NCBI GenBank assembly: GCA_946407735.1
Contig: CAMJPL010000003.1
Location: forward strand, 89,457 to 153,456
Source of the DNA: an uncultured Clostridia bacterium
GTDB lineage: Bacteria > Bacillota > Clostridia > Oscillospirales > CAG-272
Reading direction: 5' to 3'
DNA: 64,000 bases
Positions 51,764 to 62,526 of this stretch are shown piece after piece. The position numbers were made by a program, and so were the translations under genes. Each line of letters opens with the position of its first letter. Position 1 is the first letter of the stretch. Below the pieces are notes generated by a model that was given only the letters and a program-made list of their open reading frames with translations, did not search any database and had not been told where the DNA came from.

Positions 51764-53494
51764 TCAGTTGTCTTCGGTCATGTAGAATCTTACGGTTTCG
51801 TCGGAGTTCTGATCATATCCGCCCGTGAGCGGCATGCCGGACAACAGCCTGATGTCGGCGTAAGAATCGGTCAGGATAATATAAACGATGCTTTCCTCGG
51901 ATGCCGAGCCGTCGCTGAAATCGAAATGGAGCTTTACCGTCATCCCGCCGGATTCATCCACGCCCGATACGGAATACCATCCGCTCTTGACACTCGTCCC
52001 GGATTCGTCAGCCGAGCCGAGCGGCGCGGAGGAAAGAGCCGCTTCGCCTTTTTCGGTCAGAGACAGCGTGTATTCGCTCCCGCCGGACGCCGTTTTCATC
52101 GCCGCGTTCACGGTGTGAGCCGATGATGTCAGCCTTACGGGCGATCCGGAGATATCGAACAGTCTCTCTCCGTCGATCCAGAATAAGGCAAGGGAATTGC
52201 CCGACACAGCGTACTGGCAGACCGAGATCTTATCTCCGAAGGAAAGGATCAGGGTCGAATCATCCGCGGCGGCGAAGCCGTCTGTTTCGGAATCTCCGAT
52301 CATGAGCTTCGCGGCTCCGTTCTCTTCGAGAGTGACGGCGGTCTCTTTATCACCCGAAAAGCCGCTCCACCTTCCCGCGAGACTGCCGGGTATCATGTTC
52401 CCGGTCATGTAGGAGTCGGGGGAGATATCAAGCGCCAGAGATACCGGCTGCGCCATCTGCTCCGAGCCGTCGGCAAGGGAATACTCCCCGTCGCTTCTGG
52501 CGATAAGAAGTGTCACCGCCGCTTTGCCGTCCATGAGACGGAAGGCGGCCTTGCCGCCTGCGATATCGCTTTTCAGCTTATCCAGCGTCAGATCGAGGCA
52601 TCCTTCTTTGGAGAGCCCTTCGCCGAACGCCGATGAAGGCATGCGCTCTGCCGCCGACATCACGGCCAGACGCGATGCGAGCAGCGCGGTCGAAAGACGT
52701 GATATGCCGTATAATGACAGAAATTCCTCGTCTGTAAGTATCTTCTCGGCGTCAAGATCGGCGTTGATCGACCGGCAGACGATGTTTTGTCCGCTGACAG
52801 CCGAAATAAGGATCGAGAGTATCGGACCGTCCTGCTCGCATACGTAGCTTATCGAATCGGCGTCACTGCCTGTCCCGCCGACAAAATCGGCGATCTCTTT
52901 GTTCACCGTGTCCGCGAAGCCGCTCTCGATATCGAGCTGCGGTATCTTTTTCGTCTCCGTCGAGGAGTCTGAATCGACGACTATGGATATTTCTTCCGGC
53001 AGGGAAGTGTTGTCATCCGTTTCGGCGGTTTCGGCTGCCGTCTCGGTCGATGCCTCGGTATCCGCGGAGAGCTTGCTTTTTGCCGTTGACAAAGGTTTAT
53101 CATCCGGCGTCGTCTCTGTCTCCGGGAAATCGTCCGACGTCACGGCAGTTTCCTCTGCGGCGGTCTCGGATATATTCGAGACCGTCCCGATGTCCGTCTC
53201 CGAAGCCGTCTCGGATGTCGTCTCGGATGCCGTTTCTGCGGCGGAAAGCGCTTCGGAAATGATATCAAAGAGCGATTTTTCGGTCTCATCGGCGACGGAC
53301 GCGCCTGTCCGGACTGCGGAGGCGCCTGCGTCCGTCTCATATCCGTCAGAGTAAAATCCCGTCTCATCCTCAGACGGCAGAGAGACATACGTTTCTCTGT
53401 TGACCGCCGCCTGAGAGCATGACGAGAGGAAGATACACGCCGCCGCTGAAGCGGCGGCGGAATATCTGATTATGCCATGGAATCCGCTTGTCAT
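51764..53494 (-). CDS. Lipoprotein of unknown function with Ser/Thr/Glu-rich linker
   Basis: A 576-residue exported lipoprotein. The lipobox LSSC places lipidation at Cys26 after a hydrophobic signal. Residues about 65-170 are a low-complexity Glu/Thr/Ser/Ala region rich in ETASETT-type repeats, probably a wall-spanning spacer. The rest appears to hold an all-beta region with repeated SYTLSLTEKGEAAL and DSTLILSFGDKI stretches, similar to small lipocalin-like repeats, but I do not recognise a family. It begins 3 bp after galE with GGTGA as ribosome site, so it is the last gene of a galT-galE-lipoprotein unit. Confidence 0.8.
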   Translation of the reverse strand: MTSGFHGIIRYSAAASAAACIFLSSCSQAAVNRETYVSLPSEDETGFYSDGYETDAGASAVRTGASVADETEKSLFDIISEALSAAETASETTSETASETDIGTVSNISETAAEETAVTSDDFPETETTPDDKPLSTAKSKLSADTEASTETAAETAETDDNTSLPEEISIVVDSDSSTETKKIPQLDIESGFADTVNKEIADFVGGTGSDADSISYVCEQDGPILSILISAVSGQNIVCRSINADLDAEKILTDEEFLSLYGISRLSTALLASRLAVMSAAERMPSSAFGEGLSKEGCLDLTLDKLKSDIAGGKAAFRLMDGKAAVTLLIARSDGEYSLADGSEQMAQPVSLALDISPDSYMTGNMIPGSLAGRWSGFSGDKETAVTLEENGAAKLMIGDSETDGFAAADDSTLILSFGDKISVCQYAVSGNSLALFWIDGERLFDISGSPVRLTSSAHTVNAAMKTASGGSEYTLSLTEKGEAALSSAPLGSADESGTSVKSGWYSVSGVDESGGMTVKLHFDFSDGSASEESIVYIILTDSYADIRLLSGMPLTGGYDQNSDETVRFYMTEDN

Positions 53495-53497
53495 ATA

Positions 53498-54484
53498 TCA
53501 GTCACCGTATCCGTCAGGATGCGAGGAATGCCATTTCCATGCGTGCGAAATGATGTCTTCTATGCCGTATTTTCTCTGCCATCCGAGTACGGTCTCGGCT
53601 TTTTCGCTCGACGCGACGAGCGTCGGCGGATCTCCGGGACGGCGGTCGACTATATCGGTCGGTATCGCGGCTCCGGTCACCTTTCTCGCCGTTTCTACGA
53701 TCTCAAGGTTGGAGTAGCCGCCGCCGGTGCCGAGGTTGTATATCCCGCATTCGCCGGTCTCGAGCATGTGCTTGAGGGCGAGCTCGTGAGCCGAGATCAG
53801 ATCGCAGACATGTATGTAATCGCGGACGCAAGTCCCGTCCTTCGTGGGGTAATCCCCGCCGAATATCTTCATTCTGTCGCGCTTTCCGGCGGCGCACTGA
53901 AGCACTATCGGGATAAGATGCGTCTCAGGATGGTGATCCTCGCCGATATGCCCGTCGGGATAAGCGCCGGCGACGTTGAAGTAGCGCAGCGCGGTGTAAT
54001 TCAGCCCATAGGCGCTGTTGTACCATTTGAGCATCTTCTCGATGGCGAGCTTGGTCTCTCCGTAGGTGTTGATCGGGGAGTTCGGCGTCTTCTCGGTGAT
54101 TATGCCGTCCTCAGGCTGACCGTAGGTGGCGGCGGTGGAGCTGAATACTATGTTTTTCACGCCGTGACGGACAAGGGACTCGAAGAGCTCCATGGAACCG
54201 GCGACGTTGTTCTTGTAGTATTCGTACGGCTTCTGCATCGACTCGCCGACGAGGGAATAGGCGGCGAAATGGATGACGGCGTCGACGCTGTTCTCGCAGA
54301 GGACGGTGTCCATGAAGGCTTTATCGGCTATGTTCCCGACATACAGCTTCGCGCCTTCGGCGACGGCCGCGCGGTGTCCCTTGGACAGATCGTCGACAAC
54401 GACGACGTCATATCCCTTTTCCCTGAAGATGGCTGTGGCGTGAGAGCCGATATATCCGGCGCCGCCGGTGATAAGTATAGTCAT
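53498..54484 (-). CDS. galE: UDP-glucose 4-epimerase
   Basis: A 328-residue short-chain epimerase interconverting UDP-galactose and UDP-glucose in the Leloir pathway. The NAD loop GGAGYIGSH opens the protein, the catalytic YxxxK is YGETKLAIEK, and ALRYFNVAGA and GTGGGYSNLEI are characteristic. The length matches bacterial GalE. It lies 34 bp downstream of galT, and the two are cotranscribed. It may also supply nucleotide sugars for cell-surface glycans. Confidence 0.97.
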   Translation of the reverse strand: MTILITGGAGYIGSHATAIFREKGYDVVVVDDLSKGHRAAVAEGAKLYVGNIADKAFMDTVLCENSVDAVIHFAAYSLVGESMQKPYEYYKNNVAGSMELFESLVRHGVKNIVFSSTAATYGQPEDGIITEKTPNSPINTYGETKLAIEKMLKWYNSAYGLNYTALRYFNVAGAYPDGHIGEDHHPETHLIPIVLQCAAGKRDRMKIFGGDYPTKDGTCVRDYIHVCDLISAHELALKHMLETGECGIYNLGTGGGYSNLEIVETARKVTGAAIPTDIVDRRPGDPPTLVASSEKAETVLGWQRKYGIEDIISHAWKWHSSHPDGYGD

Positions 54485-54518
54485 TTCAAATTATCCTTTT
54501 TGTCTTATATCCGTCAGG

Positions 54519-55523
54519 TCATACGCCCTCGCAGAAGCGTTTCAGGGCCTGTCTTATTTCCTCGGCCTTCGCCTCGGGAGCGGTGGGGTTGCAGTGAGCC
54601 CATACGCCGGTCTCGCTCGACGCCATGAACTGCTGTCTGTGGTCGTCGCGCATGGTCGGATAGAATTCGATATGCCAGTGGTAGTAATCGCCGAGATCCC
54701 CGTATTCCGCGCCGAGATTCACCGGCGCGTTGTGCATGCACATCATGTACGGGAAGCGGTGTACGTTCGGGAAGAGGCTGTCATATGCTCCGGTGACCTT
54801 TTTCAGCATGTCGGAGAGATCGTCCTTTTCCTTGTCGTCAAACTGAGCTATCGTCTGCTTATGGGCTTTTGACGCCACATACGTCCCGTAGGCGTAATCC
54901 TCGAAGAAGGGGATGTAGCAGATGAAGCTGTCGTTCTCGTATATAACGCGCTGAGCGAAGCTCATTTCTTCTTCATTTATCCGGCAGAACAGGCAGCGTC
55001 CGTTTTCGGCCCTGAAATCTCTTGCCGCCGATAGCTCAAGCTCCATCTTCTTCGGCAGGACCGAATATCCGTAGATCTGCCCGTGCGGGTGGGGCATGGT
55101 CACGCCGACCATTTCACCGCGGTTCTCGAAGATGAAGACATATTTGATGTTCTTATCGGAGCTTATCTCGACGAACCTTTCCGTCCAGAGATCGACGATC
55201 TTTCTTATATGCCCGACCGACAGATCGCACAGCCGTCCCTGATGCTCAGGCGAGAACAGGATGACCTCACATTTGCCGTAGCTCGGAGCCACCTTGTACA
55301 GATCGGAGGCCGACTCGCCGTAAGGCTTTTCCGGAACGGGAGGATTCTGGCTGAGAGCCGGGAAATCGTTGTCATATTTGAATACTTCATAGTTGTCAGG
55401 TACGTTTTTTCCCGGACCGGGGCAGAACGGACACCAGTCCTTCGGCATATCCGGCCGATTCTGCCTGTTTGATGCGACCATTGTCCAGTCCCGGATCATC
55501 GGATTCCATCTGAGTTCAGCCAT
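54519..55523 (-). CDS. galT: Galactose-1-phosphate uridylyltransferase (class I)
   Basis: A 334-residue nucleotidyl transferase exchanging UDP between UDP-glucose and galactose-1-phosphate. The catalytic histidine is in MPHPHGQIYG, CPFCPGPGKN and CLFCRINEEE supply the metal-binding cysteines, and the HIEFYP segment fits the GalT family. The open frame runs to 55598, but the ATG at 55523 has AGAAGGAA upstream and the normal start (MAELRWN). It has its own promoter. No galK is in the window. Confidence 0.96.
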   Translation of the reverse strand: MAELRWNPMIRDWTMVASNRQNRPDMPKDWCPFCPGPGKNVPDNYEVFKYDNDFPALSQNPPVPEKPYGESASDLYKVAPSYGKCEVILFSPEHQGRLCDLSVGHIRKIVDLWTERFVEISSDKNIKYVFIFENRGEMVGVTMPHPHGQIYGYSVLPKKMELELSAARDFRAENGRCLFCRINEEEMSFAQRVIYENDSFICYIPFFEDYAYGTYVASKAHKQTIAQFDDKEKDDLSDMLKKVTGAYDSLFPNVHRFPYMMCMHNAPVNLGAEYGDLGDYYHWHIEFYPTMRDDHRQQFMASSETGVWAHCNPTAPEAKAEEIRQALKRFCEGV

Positions 55524-55589
55524 ACGATTATTCCTTCTTCCGTAAAAACGCTGTCTTGCACGCGCGGTGATGAAATTATTCCACGATAT

Positions 55590-55618
55590 ATTATACAACG
55601 CCCGCAGCCGTCAGTCAA
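55590..55618 (-). promoter_or_regulatory. Sigma-A promoter for galT-galE
   Basis: Minus strand TTGACT (55613-55618), 17-bp spacer, TATAAT (55590-55595), 67 bp upstream of the galT ATG. Confidence 0.75.
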
Positions 55619-55655
55619 GACGGAAATGGTAAAATAGCCATTAAATGCGGGCGTT
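55597..55655 (-). promoter_or_regulatory. Inverted repeat overlapping the galT promoter (operator or terminator)
   Basis: AACGCCCGCA (55597-55606), located in the spacer of the galT promoter, is a perfect 10-bp inverted repeat of TGCGGGCGTT (55646-55655). Between them, smaller inverted repeats (for example CCGTC/GACGG around the -35 box) occur. It could be an operator, or form structure at the end of the araC transcript. Confidence 0.45.
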
Positions 55656-55667
55656 TGTCGGGATAGT

Positions 55668-56690
55668 CTATTCGTTGCCGTCGCGGTACTGCTTCGGCGT
55701 GACGCCTATCTTCTTTTTGAATACCTTGTTGAAATAGCTCTGGTCGGAAAAGCCGACGAGAGACGCAATCTCCGAGACGGAAAGATTGTCAGAGCGGAGA
55801 AGCAGACAGCTTTTCTGCACCCTCATCTCGGATACGAACTCAGTGAAGCTCATATTCATCTCGGCAGAGAAGACGCGGCTGAGGTATGACGGGGAGACGA
55901 ATATCTTCCTCGCCGTGTCCTCGAGGGTTATCCTGTGCATATAGTTGTCTGAAACATATTTGACGGTCTTTGATATTATGTCCCTGTGCCTGACCTCGCT
56001 CCTGTCGAAGGTGAGCGTCATGAACCTGCCGAGCATCTCGGTGAGCTCGATGCAGATGTCGTCGATATCCCCGAGCTCCATTATATTCGTTATGAACTGC
56101 GGGCACAGCTCGTATATGCCGCATTCCTCCGCCCCGGCGTCGAGCGCCGCCCTCGATATCAGCACGGTGAGCTCGATGGCGCGTATCTTGATCGTCGCGA
56201 GATCCCTCGATTCGGAGAAGAATATGAAGCCGAGTATGCCGTTCAGCTGCTGCCGCGCCGATGACGCGTCGCCGGACGAGATCGCAGCGATGAGCTGTTT
56301 TTCCTTGTCATACGGATAAGGCTTGAGCCCGTCGACGCCGAGCAGCTGACGGGAGCGTATGCTCGACACATAATCCTTTATCAGCATCTGTGTCTGTTCG
56401 CTGCGCTGGGTGCGGCCGATGTCGCTTCTGAGCCTGAAAGCGGCAAGCGACGTAAGATCCGCCATATTCTCGGGCGGCAGGGCGCTGTCGACCGGCCCGA
56501 CGAGAAGCGTTCTCTCGCCGCCGATCCCGGCCTTGCATATCCATCCGTCCGCCGAATGACGCACGACGCAGTTATCCTCGTTCTTTTCGCTGATTATATA
56601 TGATCTGCATCCCAGTATCTTTCCCGGGATGGAGGAGATCCTTTCGGCTGAAATATCTGTCACTTCGATCACGGCTTTCGGTAAAATCAT
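55668..56690 (-). CDS. AraC family transcriptional regulator
   Basis: A 340-residue regulator with an N-terminal sensor-like domain (about 1-235, no clear cupin motif) and a C-terminal AraC DNA-binding domain of two helix-turn-helices (about 240-340), ending with the signature VGFSDQSYFNKVFKKKIGVTPKQYR. It lies just upstream of galT on the same strand and probably controls galT-galE or its own surroundings. The ligand is unknown. The ATG at 56690 has no ribosome site and lies about 11 nt from a TATAAT box, so the mRNA may be nearly leaderless. An internal start is possible but gives no better site. Confidence 0.9.
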   Translation of the reverse strand: MILPKAVIEVTDISAERISSIPGKILGCRSYIISEKNEDNCVVRHSADGWICKAGIGGERTLLVGPVDSALPPENMADLTSLAAFRLRSDIGRTQRSEQTQMLIKDYVSSIRSRQLLGVDGLKPYPYDKEKQLIAAISSGDASSARQQLNGILGFIFFSESRDLATIKIRAIELTVLISRAALDAGAEECGIYELCPQFITNIMELGDIDDICIELTEMLGRFMTLTFDRSEVRHRDIISKTVKYVSDNYMHRITLEDTARKIFVSPSYLSRVFSAEMNMSFTEFVSEMRVQKSCLLLRSDNLSVSEIASLVGFSDQSYFNKVFKKKIGVTPKQYRDGNE

Positions 56691-56701
56691 TGATTGTAAA
56701 A

Positions 56702-56730
56702 ATTATACCATAAAGAAAAGCATGACGCAA
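56702..56730 (-). promoter_or_regulatory. Promoter for the AraC regulator gene, very close to its start codon
   Basis: Minus strand TTGCGT (56725-56730), 17-bp spacer, TATAAT (56702-56707). Only 11 nt separate the -10 box from the ATG, leaving a 5' leader of about 4-6 nt. Confidence 0.6.
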
Positions 56731-56749
56731 GCGTAATATGAAAATATTC

Positions 56750-56778
56750 TTGACAACGGAGGTTTTTTATTATATAAT
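56750..56778 (+). promoter_or_regulatory. Perfect sigma-A promoter for the Eis-like/TM2 unit
   Basis: TTGACA (56750-56755), 17-bp spacer, TATAAT (56773-56778), all consensus, 39 bp before the ATG and divergent from the araC promoter. Confidence 0.87.
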
Positions 56779-56817
56779 AATCTGTGTAATGAAATCATGT
56801 TTTTTGGAGCTGAAGAT

Positions 56818-57930
56818 ATGGAAATCAGAAAAGACGAGCGGATATACGACGAGTTCAACGCCGACGGAAGATGGACCGTGATCGAGAACGGCGAAGCCGT
56901 GAGCTCGGGCGGAGTCAACACAAGAGCCTCGAGATATATGGGCAGCTATATAAAGACGCTGCTTGTCGGCGGCGTCGGCACTCCCGTCGAATACAGGCGC
57001 CGCGGATATGTAAGGCGCATTTTTGACAATATCGGAGCTGTTGCCCAGGAGAAGGGCTGGGCGGTCTCGATGCTCCATCCGTTCAGCTTCCAGTATTACA
57101 GGAAATTCGGTTATGAGAAGATATCCGATCATCTCATCATCGAGTTCCCCATGACTGCCCTCGCGCTGTTCGACAGAGTCGATTTCGTCCCGCTCAAAAC
57201 CCCGGAGCAGCAGCGGATGCTCAGCGAATGCTATGAAGCCTTCGCCGCCGACAAGAATATAATGTTCAGGCGCACCGCGGATAATTTCATCCTCGATCCC
57301 GGAAACGGGAAAAGGTATTATCTGCATACCGACGGCGAGGGAAAGTGCGACGCCTTCGTCGAGACTCAGGTGGAGAATGTCTTCTATGTGAACCATATGC
57401 AGTCGGTCAATCTGAACGTATATGAGTTCGCCTACACCTCCCCCGCCGGGCTCACCGCCATGCTCGGCTTCCTCAGGATGTACGAGGGACAGCTCGAATC
57501 GGTCAAGATACACAACGCGGCGATGGCGCCCGAGCTCGACATGGCGCTGAGAAACTATACTCATACGAAATATACCCTCGTTCCCGATATCATGGCGAGG
57601 ATATTCGATCTCCCGGCCATGATGGAGCACCGCGTCTGGCCGAAGGAGCACGGCGTCTTCACTCTCAGGACCGTCGATACCCTTCCTTATATGAACGCCT
57701 GCTGGCAGGTCGAGTATGAGGGCGGGAAGTGCGAAGTCATCCGCCTCCCGGACGGCTCCGCGGCGGATCTGACGATGCCGTCCCCGGCGCTTTCACAGTT
57801 TGTTTACGGCTACTCGGAATATACCGCACGGAACATTTCCTATCTCCCCGGCGTCATACTGGATAACGCGGAGAGCGATATTTTCAAGGTATTCCACAAA
57901 CAGAACAACGGTCTTTTCGAACATTTCTGA
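56818..57930 (+). CDS. GNAT N-acetyltransferase, Eis-like
   Basis: A 370-residue acetyltransferase of the Eis/enhanced-intracellular-survival type: two GNAT domains and a sterol-carrier-like C-terminal domain. The acetyl-CoA site is GGVGTPVEYRRRGYVRRIF (about 52-70), and SMLHPFSFQYYRKFGYE is typical of this family. The frame also has an ATG at 56797, but GGAGC upstream of 56818 and the family N-terminus favour the latter. It would acetylate amines such as aminoglycosides or polyamines. A TM2 gene follows after 33 bp. Confidence 0.88.
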   Translation: MEIRKDERIYDEFNADGRWTVIENGEAVSSGGVNTRASRYMGSYIKTLLVGGVGTPVEYRRRGYVRRIFDNIGAVAQEKGWAVSMLHPFSFQYYRKFGYEKISDHLIIEFPMTALALFDRVDFVPLKTPEQQRMLSECYEAFAADKNIMFRRTADNFILDPGNGKRYYLHTDGEGKCDAFVETQVENVFYVNHMQSVNLNVYEFAYTSPAGLTAMLGFLRMYEGQLESVKIHNAAMAPELDMALRNYTHTKYTLVPDIMARIFDLPAMMEHRVWPKEHGVFTLRTVDTLPYMNACWQVEYEGGKCEVIRLPDGSAADLTMPSPALSQFVYGYSEYTARNISYLPGVILDNAESDIFKVFHKQNNGLFEHF

Positions 57931-57963
57931 TAATGTCTGCCTTGTCACGGAAGGAAGTTTACG

Positions 57964-58482
57964 TTGGCATACAATAACGGATATTATATCGACAAAACCG
58001 GTACACGGAACAATGTCCCGGAAATCGAAGTTCTCGACACTGCAAAGTACTGCAAGTACTGCGGCAGCCGCATAGATACCGACGCCGTTTTCTGCTCCGA
58101 ATGCGGACGCAGACTGTCGGCTGAAGATCCGCAGAGGGACGCGTCCGGCCGCGTATTTGTCAGCAATACCACATTCAGCAGCAATACTACGGTAAACAAC
58201 AACACCAGCAACATAAACTACACGACGGTAAACATAGGGACCCAGCCCGGAGCTTCGGCGCCTCAGCCGGAGTATATGCCCGTAAGATACGGAAGACGGG
58301 TGGACAAGTGGGCGGCATTCCTTCTCTGTCTCTTCCTCGGCCCGATCGGAGCGCATAAGTTCTATGAGGGAAAGACCGGCATGGGATTGCTGTATCTCTT
58401 TACCGGCGGCCTTCTCGGAATAGGCTGGATCGCCGATCTGCTCATCATCCTCGGAAAAAGCGATCCGTACTGGGTGAACTGA
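57964..58482 (+). CDS. Zinc-ribbon TM2-domain membrane protein
   Basis: A 172-residue protein. The N-terminal zinc ribbon (CKYCGSRI and CSECGRRL, about residues 23-50) is followed by an Asn/Ser/Thr-rich linker (about 60-95). The C-terminal TM2 domain (about 115-165) has the hallmark WAAFLLCLFLGPIGAHKFYEGK-type helix, KTGMGLLYLFTGGLLGIGW, and a second helix. TM2 proteins are small membrane proteins of unclear function. The start is TTG at 57964, with AAGGAAG 6 nt upstream, and it is probably cotranscribed with the acetyltransferase. Confidence 0.88.
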   Translation: MAYNNGYYIDKTGTRNNVPEIEVLDTAKYCKYCGSRIDTDAVFCSECGRRLSAEDPQRDASGRVFVSNTTFSSNTTVNNNTSNINYTTVNIGTQPGASAPQPEYMPVRYGRRVDKWAAFLLCLFLGPIGAHKFYEGKTGMGLLYLFTGGLLGIGWIADLLIILGKSDPYWVN

Positions 58483-58495
58483 ACCGATATATCAT

Positions 58496-58524
58496 CCCCG
58501 CCCGGCGGCATTATCCGGGCGGGG
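58496..58524 (+). terminator. Hairpin after the TM2 gene
   Basis: Perfect 10-bp GC-rich stem CCCCGCCCGG (58496-58505) with CCGGGCGGGG (58515-58524), loop of 9; the T-rich tail (GCTTTAAAAAATATTTTT) starts a few bases later. Confidence 0.78.
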
Positions 58525-58553
58525 ATCGCTTTAAAAAATATTTTTCAAAACCC

Positions 58554-58582
58554 TTGACAAAATCATATCTCTGTGATATAAT
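58554..58582 (+). promoter_or_regulatory. Perfect sigma-A promoter for the RHH gene and probably clpB
   Basis: TTGACA (58554-58559), 17-bp spacer, TATAAT (58577-58582), consensus throughout. The transcription start should be near 58589. Confidence 0.87.
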
Positions 58583-58586
58583 ATAT

Positions 58587-58606
58587 AAAGTCAAAGAAAG
58601 TCAAAA
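58587..58606 (+). promoter_or_regulatory. Tandem direct repeats at the transcription start (candidate operator)
   Basis: AAAGTCAAAG (58587-58596) and AAAGTCAAAA (58597-58606) are contiguous 10-bp direct repeats, one helical turn apart, right at the predicted start site. Ribbon-helix-helix repressors often bind such tandem sites, and the next gene encodes one. Confidence 0.55.
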
Positions 58607-58624
58607 TCAAAAGGAGGGCTTAAC

Positions 58625-59287
58625 ATGGCGGGAAGAAGCTTATACAGCATCCTGCTTGACGACGATCTGATCGCCGCCGTTGACCGGCTGGCGCAGAGAA
58701 ACGGGATCACCCGATCTGCCATGATTGAGAGTCTCATATCCGACAGGATTTCATATATATCTCCGAGGAACAGGATAAACGAGATATTCGACGATATAGA
58801 CCGACTGATGTCGGGGGTGGAAGGGTTCACGAGCTGGACGGAGCCTGACAGGACCGCGTATCAGCTCAAGAGCGGCATGGCGAGATACCGGCCTTCCGTC
58901 AGATATAAGGTGAAGATATACGACCATATGGCGGGAAGCGATTTCGGAGAGCTCGACGTAAGGATAAGAAGCGACGAGCCGGCCGTCCTCGCGGCCGAGG
59001 AGGAATTTTTCAGGGCCTTCTGCCGTCTCGAGAGGATATATCTTGCCGGAGCGATCCCCGAGGACATCAGCTGCTCGCTCGACATGAGGACCGGCAGATT
59101 CAGGCGCGGGCTCAGGCTTGCCGCCGGAGTCGACCACTCATCGTCCGAGATAGCGCAAAAGATCACTGACTACGTCAACATGCTCGACACGCTGATGAAG
59201 CGGTGGTTCGGCAGGGAATATCTCACCGTAAGCGATATGGAAAGGGATTATATCTCATACCTCGAAGACGGCACGGGTATAATCTGA
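58625..59287 (+). CDS. Ribbon-helix-helix protein with novel C-terminal domain
   Basis: A 220-residue protein. Residues about 1-42 form a ribbon-helix-helix DNA-binding domain (SLYSILLDDDLIAAVDRLAQRNGITRSAMIES), as in CopG/Arc-type repressors. The remaining about 175 residues are not recognised: a Tyr/Arg-rich strand region ([15 protein letters not shown]), helices with EEEFFRAF, and a conserved-looking RRGLRL segment. AAAAGGAGGG lies upstream of the ATG. It is 34 bp upstream of clpB and shares its promoter, so it may act as a repressor of the chaperone gene, like HrcA/CtsR in others. The C-terminal part may sense a signal. Confidence 0.75.
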   Translation: MAGRSLYSILLDDDLIAAVDRLAQRNGITRSAMIESLISDRISYISPRNRINEIFDDIDRLMSGVEGFTSWTEPDRTAYQLKSGMARYRPSVRYKVKIYDHMAGSDFGELDVRIRSDEPAVLAAEEEFFRAFCRLERIYLAGAIPEDISCSLDMRTGRFRRGLRLAAGVDHSSSEIAQKITDYVNMLDTLMKRWFGREYLTVSDMERDYISYLEDGTGII

Positions 59288-59321
59288 GTCATAAATTAAG
59301 TAAAAGAAGGAGTGATTGGCA

Positions 59322-61919
<2,598 letters not shown>

Positions 61920-61930
61920 AAACATATATG

Positions 61931-61960
61931 AAAAGCGCCTTTGATGAAAAGGCGCTTTTT
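61931..61960 (+). terminator. Intrinsic terminator after clpB
   Basis: Perfect 12-bp stem AAAAGCGCCTTT (61931-61942) with AAAGGCGCTTTT (61948-61959), loop of 5 and a T-run of five. Confidence 0.92.
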
Positions 61961-61966
61961 ATTCTA

Positions 61967-62287
61967 TTAGTTACTCTTAGGAACTTTCGGCGGTCTGAGG
62001 AATCCGGCTTTTTCAGGATGCTCCGACGCCCATTTCTCGGCATAATTCATCACGGTCATCATGTCGTCGTGATCTTTGCCGCGGAAGCAGCATTCGGGAC
62101 AGGTGGGGCAGGGCCAACCCTTTTCCTTGAATTTACAGGCGTCGAGATGTTTATATGCTTTTATAAGCCCCGCTTCATAGGCTTCCTTCGCTCCGGCCGC
62201 ATCCTTGTGCTCGGTGTAGTAAAGCCTGTACATCCTCTTCGTCATCGTTTTCTTGATCTTAGTGAAAACGATCCCCTTCAAAGGCAT
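61967..62287 (-). CDS. YgbA-like (nitrous oxide-stimulated promoter family) protein
   Basis: A 106-residue protein whose C-terminal half matches the small family named after nitrous-oxide-stimulated promoter genes (YgbA): LDACKFKEKG, CPTCPECCF and MNYAEKWASEHPEKAG, with a cluster of Cys residues that probably bind zinc or iron-sulfur. Its role is unknown, though homologues respond to nitrosative stress. GGAGG is 8-9 nt before the ATG. It stands alone in the minus strand next to the clpB terminator. Confidence 0.75.
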   Translation of the reverse strand: MPLKGIVFTKIKKTMTKRMYRLYYTEHKDAAGAKEAYEAGLIKAYKHLDACKFKEKGWPCPTCPECCFRGKDHDDMMTVMNYAEKWASEHPEKAGFLRPPKVPKSN

Positions 62288-62460
62288 GTCGTTATCCTCC
62301 GTTGAAAGGTGTTTGTCAGTGACTTATAGTGTATCTGAGGCGGGATATATTATACTCTGTAATTGTTGCGTTTCTGTGACATAAAAATGCGCTTTGCCGC
62401 TTCGATCAGCCGGAATGCCGCCGATGCCGGGCGATTGTTCTTCGATTTGCCGCTTAAGCC

Positions 62461-62489
62461 TTGAAATCGGCGGCGTCTTGTGCTATACT
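62461..62489 (+). promoter_or_regulatory. Sigma-A promoter for the propeller-type hydrolase gene
   Basis: TTGAAA (62461-62466), 17-bp spacer, TATACT (62484-62489), 38 bp before the TTG start. It rules out the earlier in-frame start at 62461. Confidence 0.75.
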
Positions 62490-62526
62490 ATTTATAACAT
62501 TTTCACTTACAAAGGAGGTCGCGATT

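Noticed and set aside
53050..53300. Short repeats in the lipoprotein gene (Glu-Thr-Ala-Ser codons) as a possible CRISPR-like or minisatellite array
   Set aside because: The units are irregular and in frame with a low-complexity protein linker; there are no spacers of constant length.
62461..62526. Earlier in-frame start for the beta-propeller gene
   Set aside because: Position 62461 lies on the -35 box of a good promoter, while a perfect ribosome site precedes the TTG at 62527.
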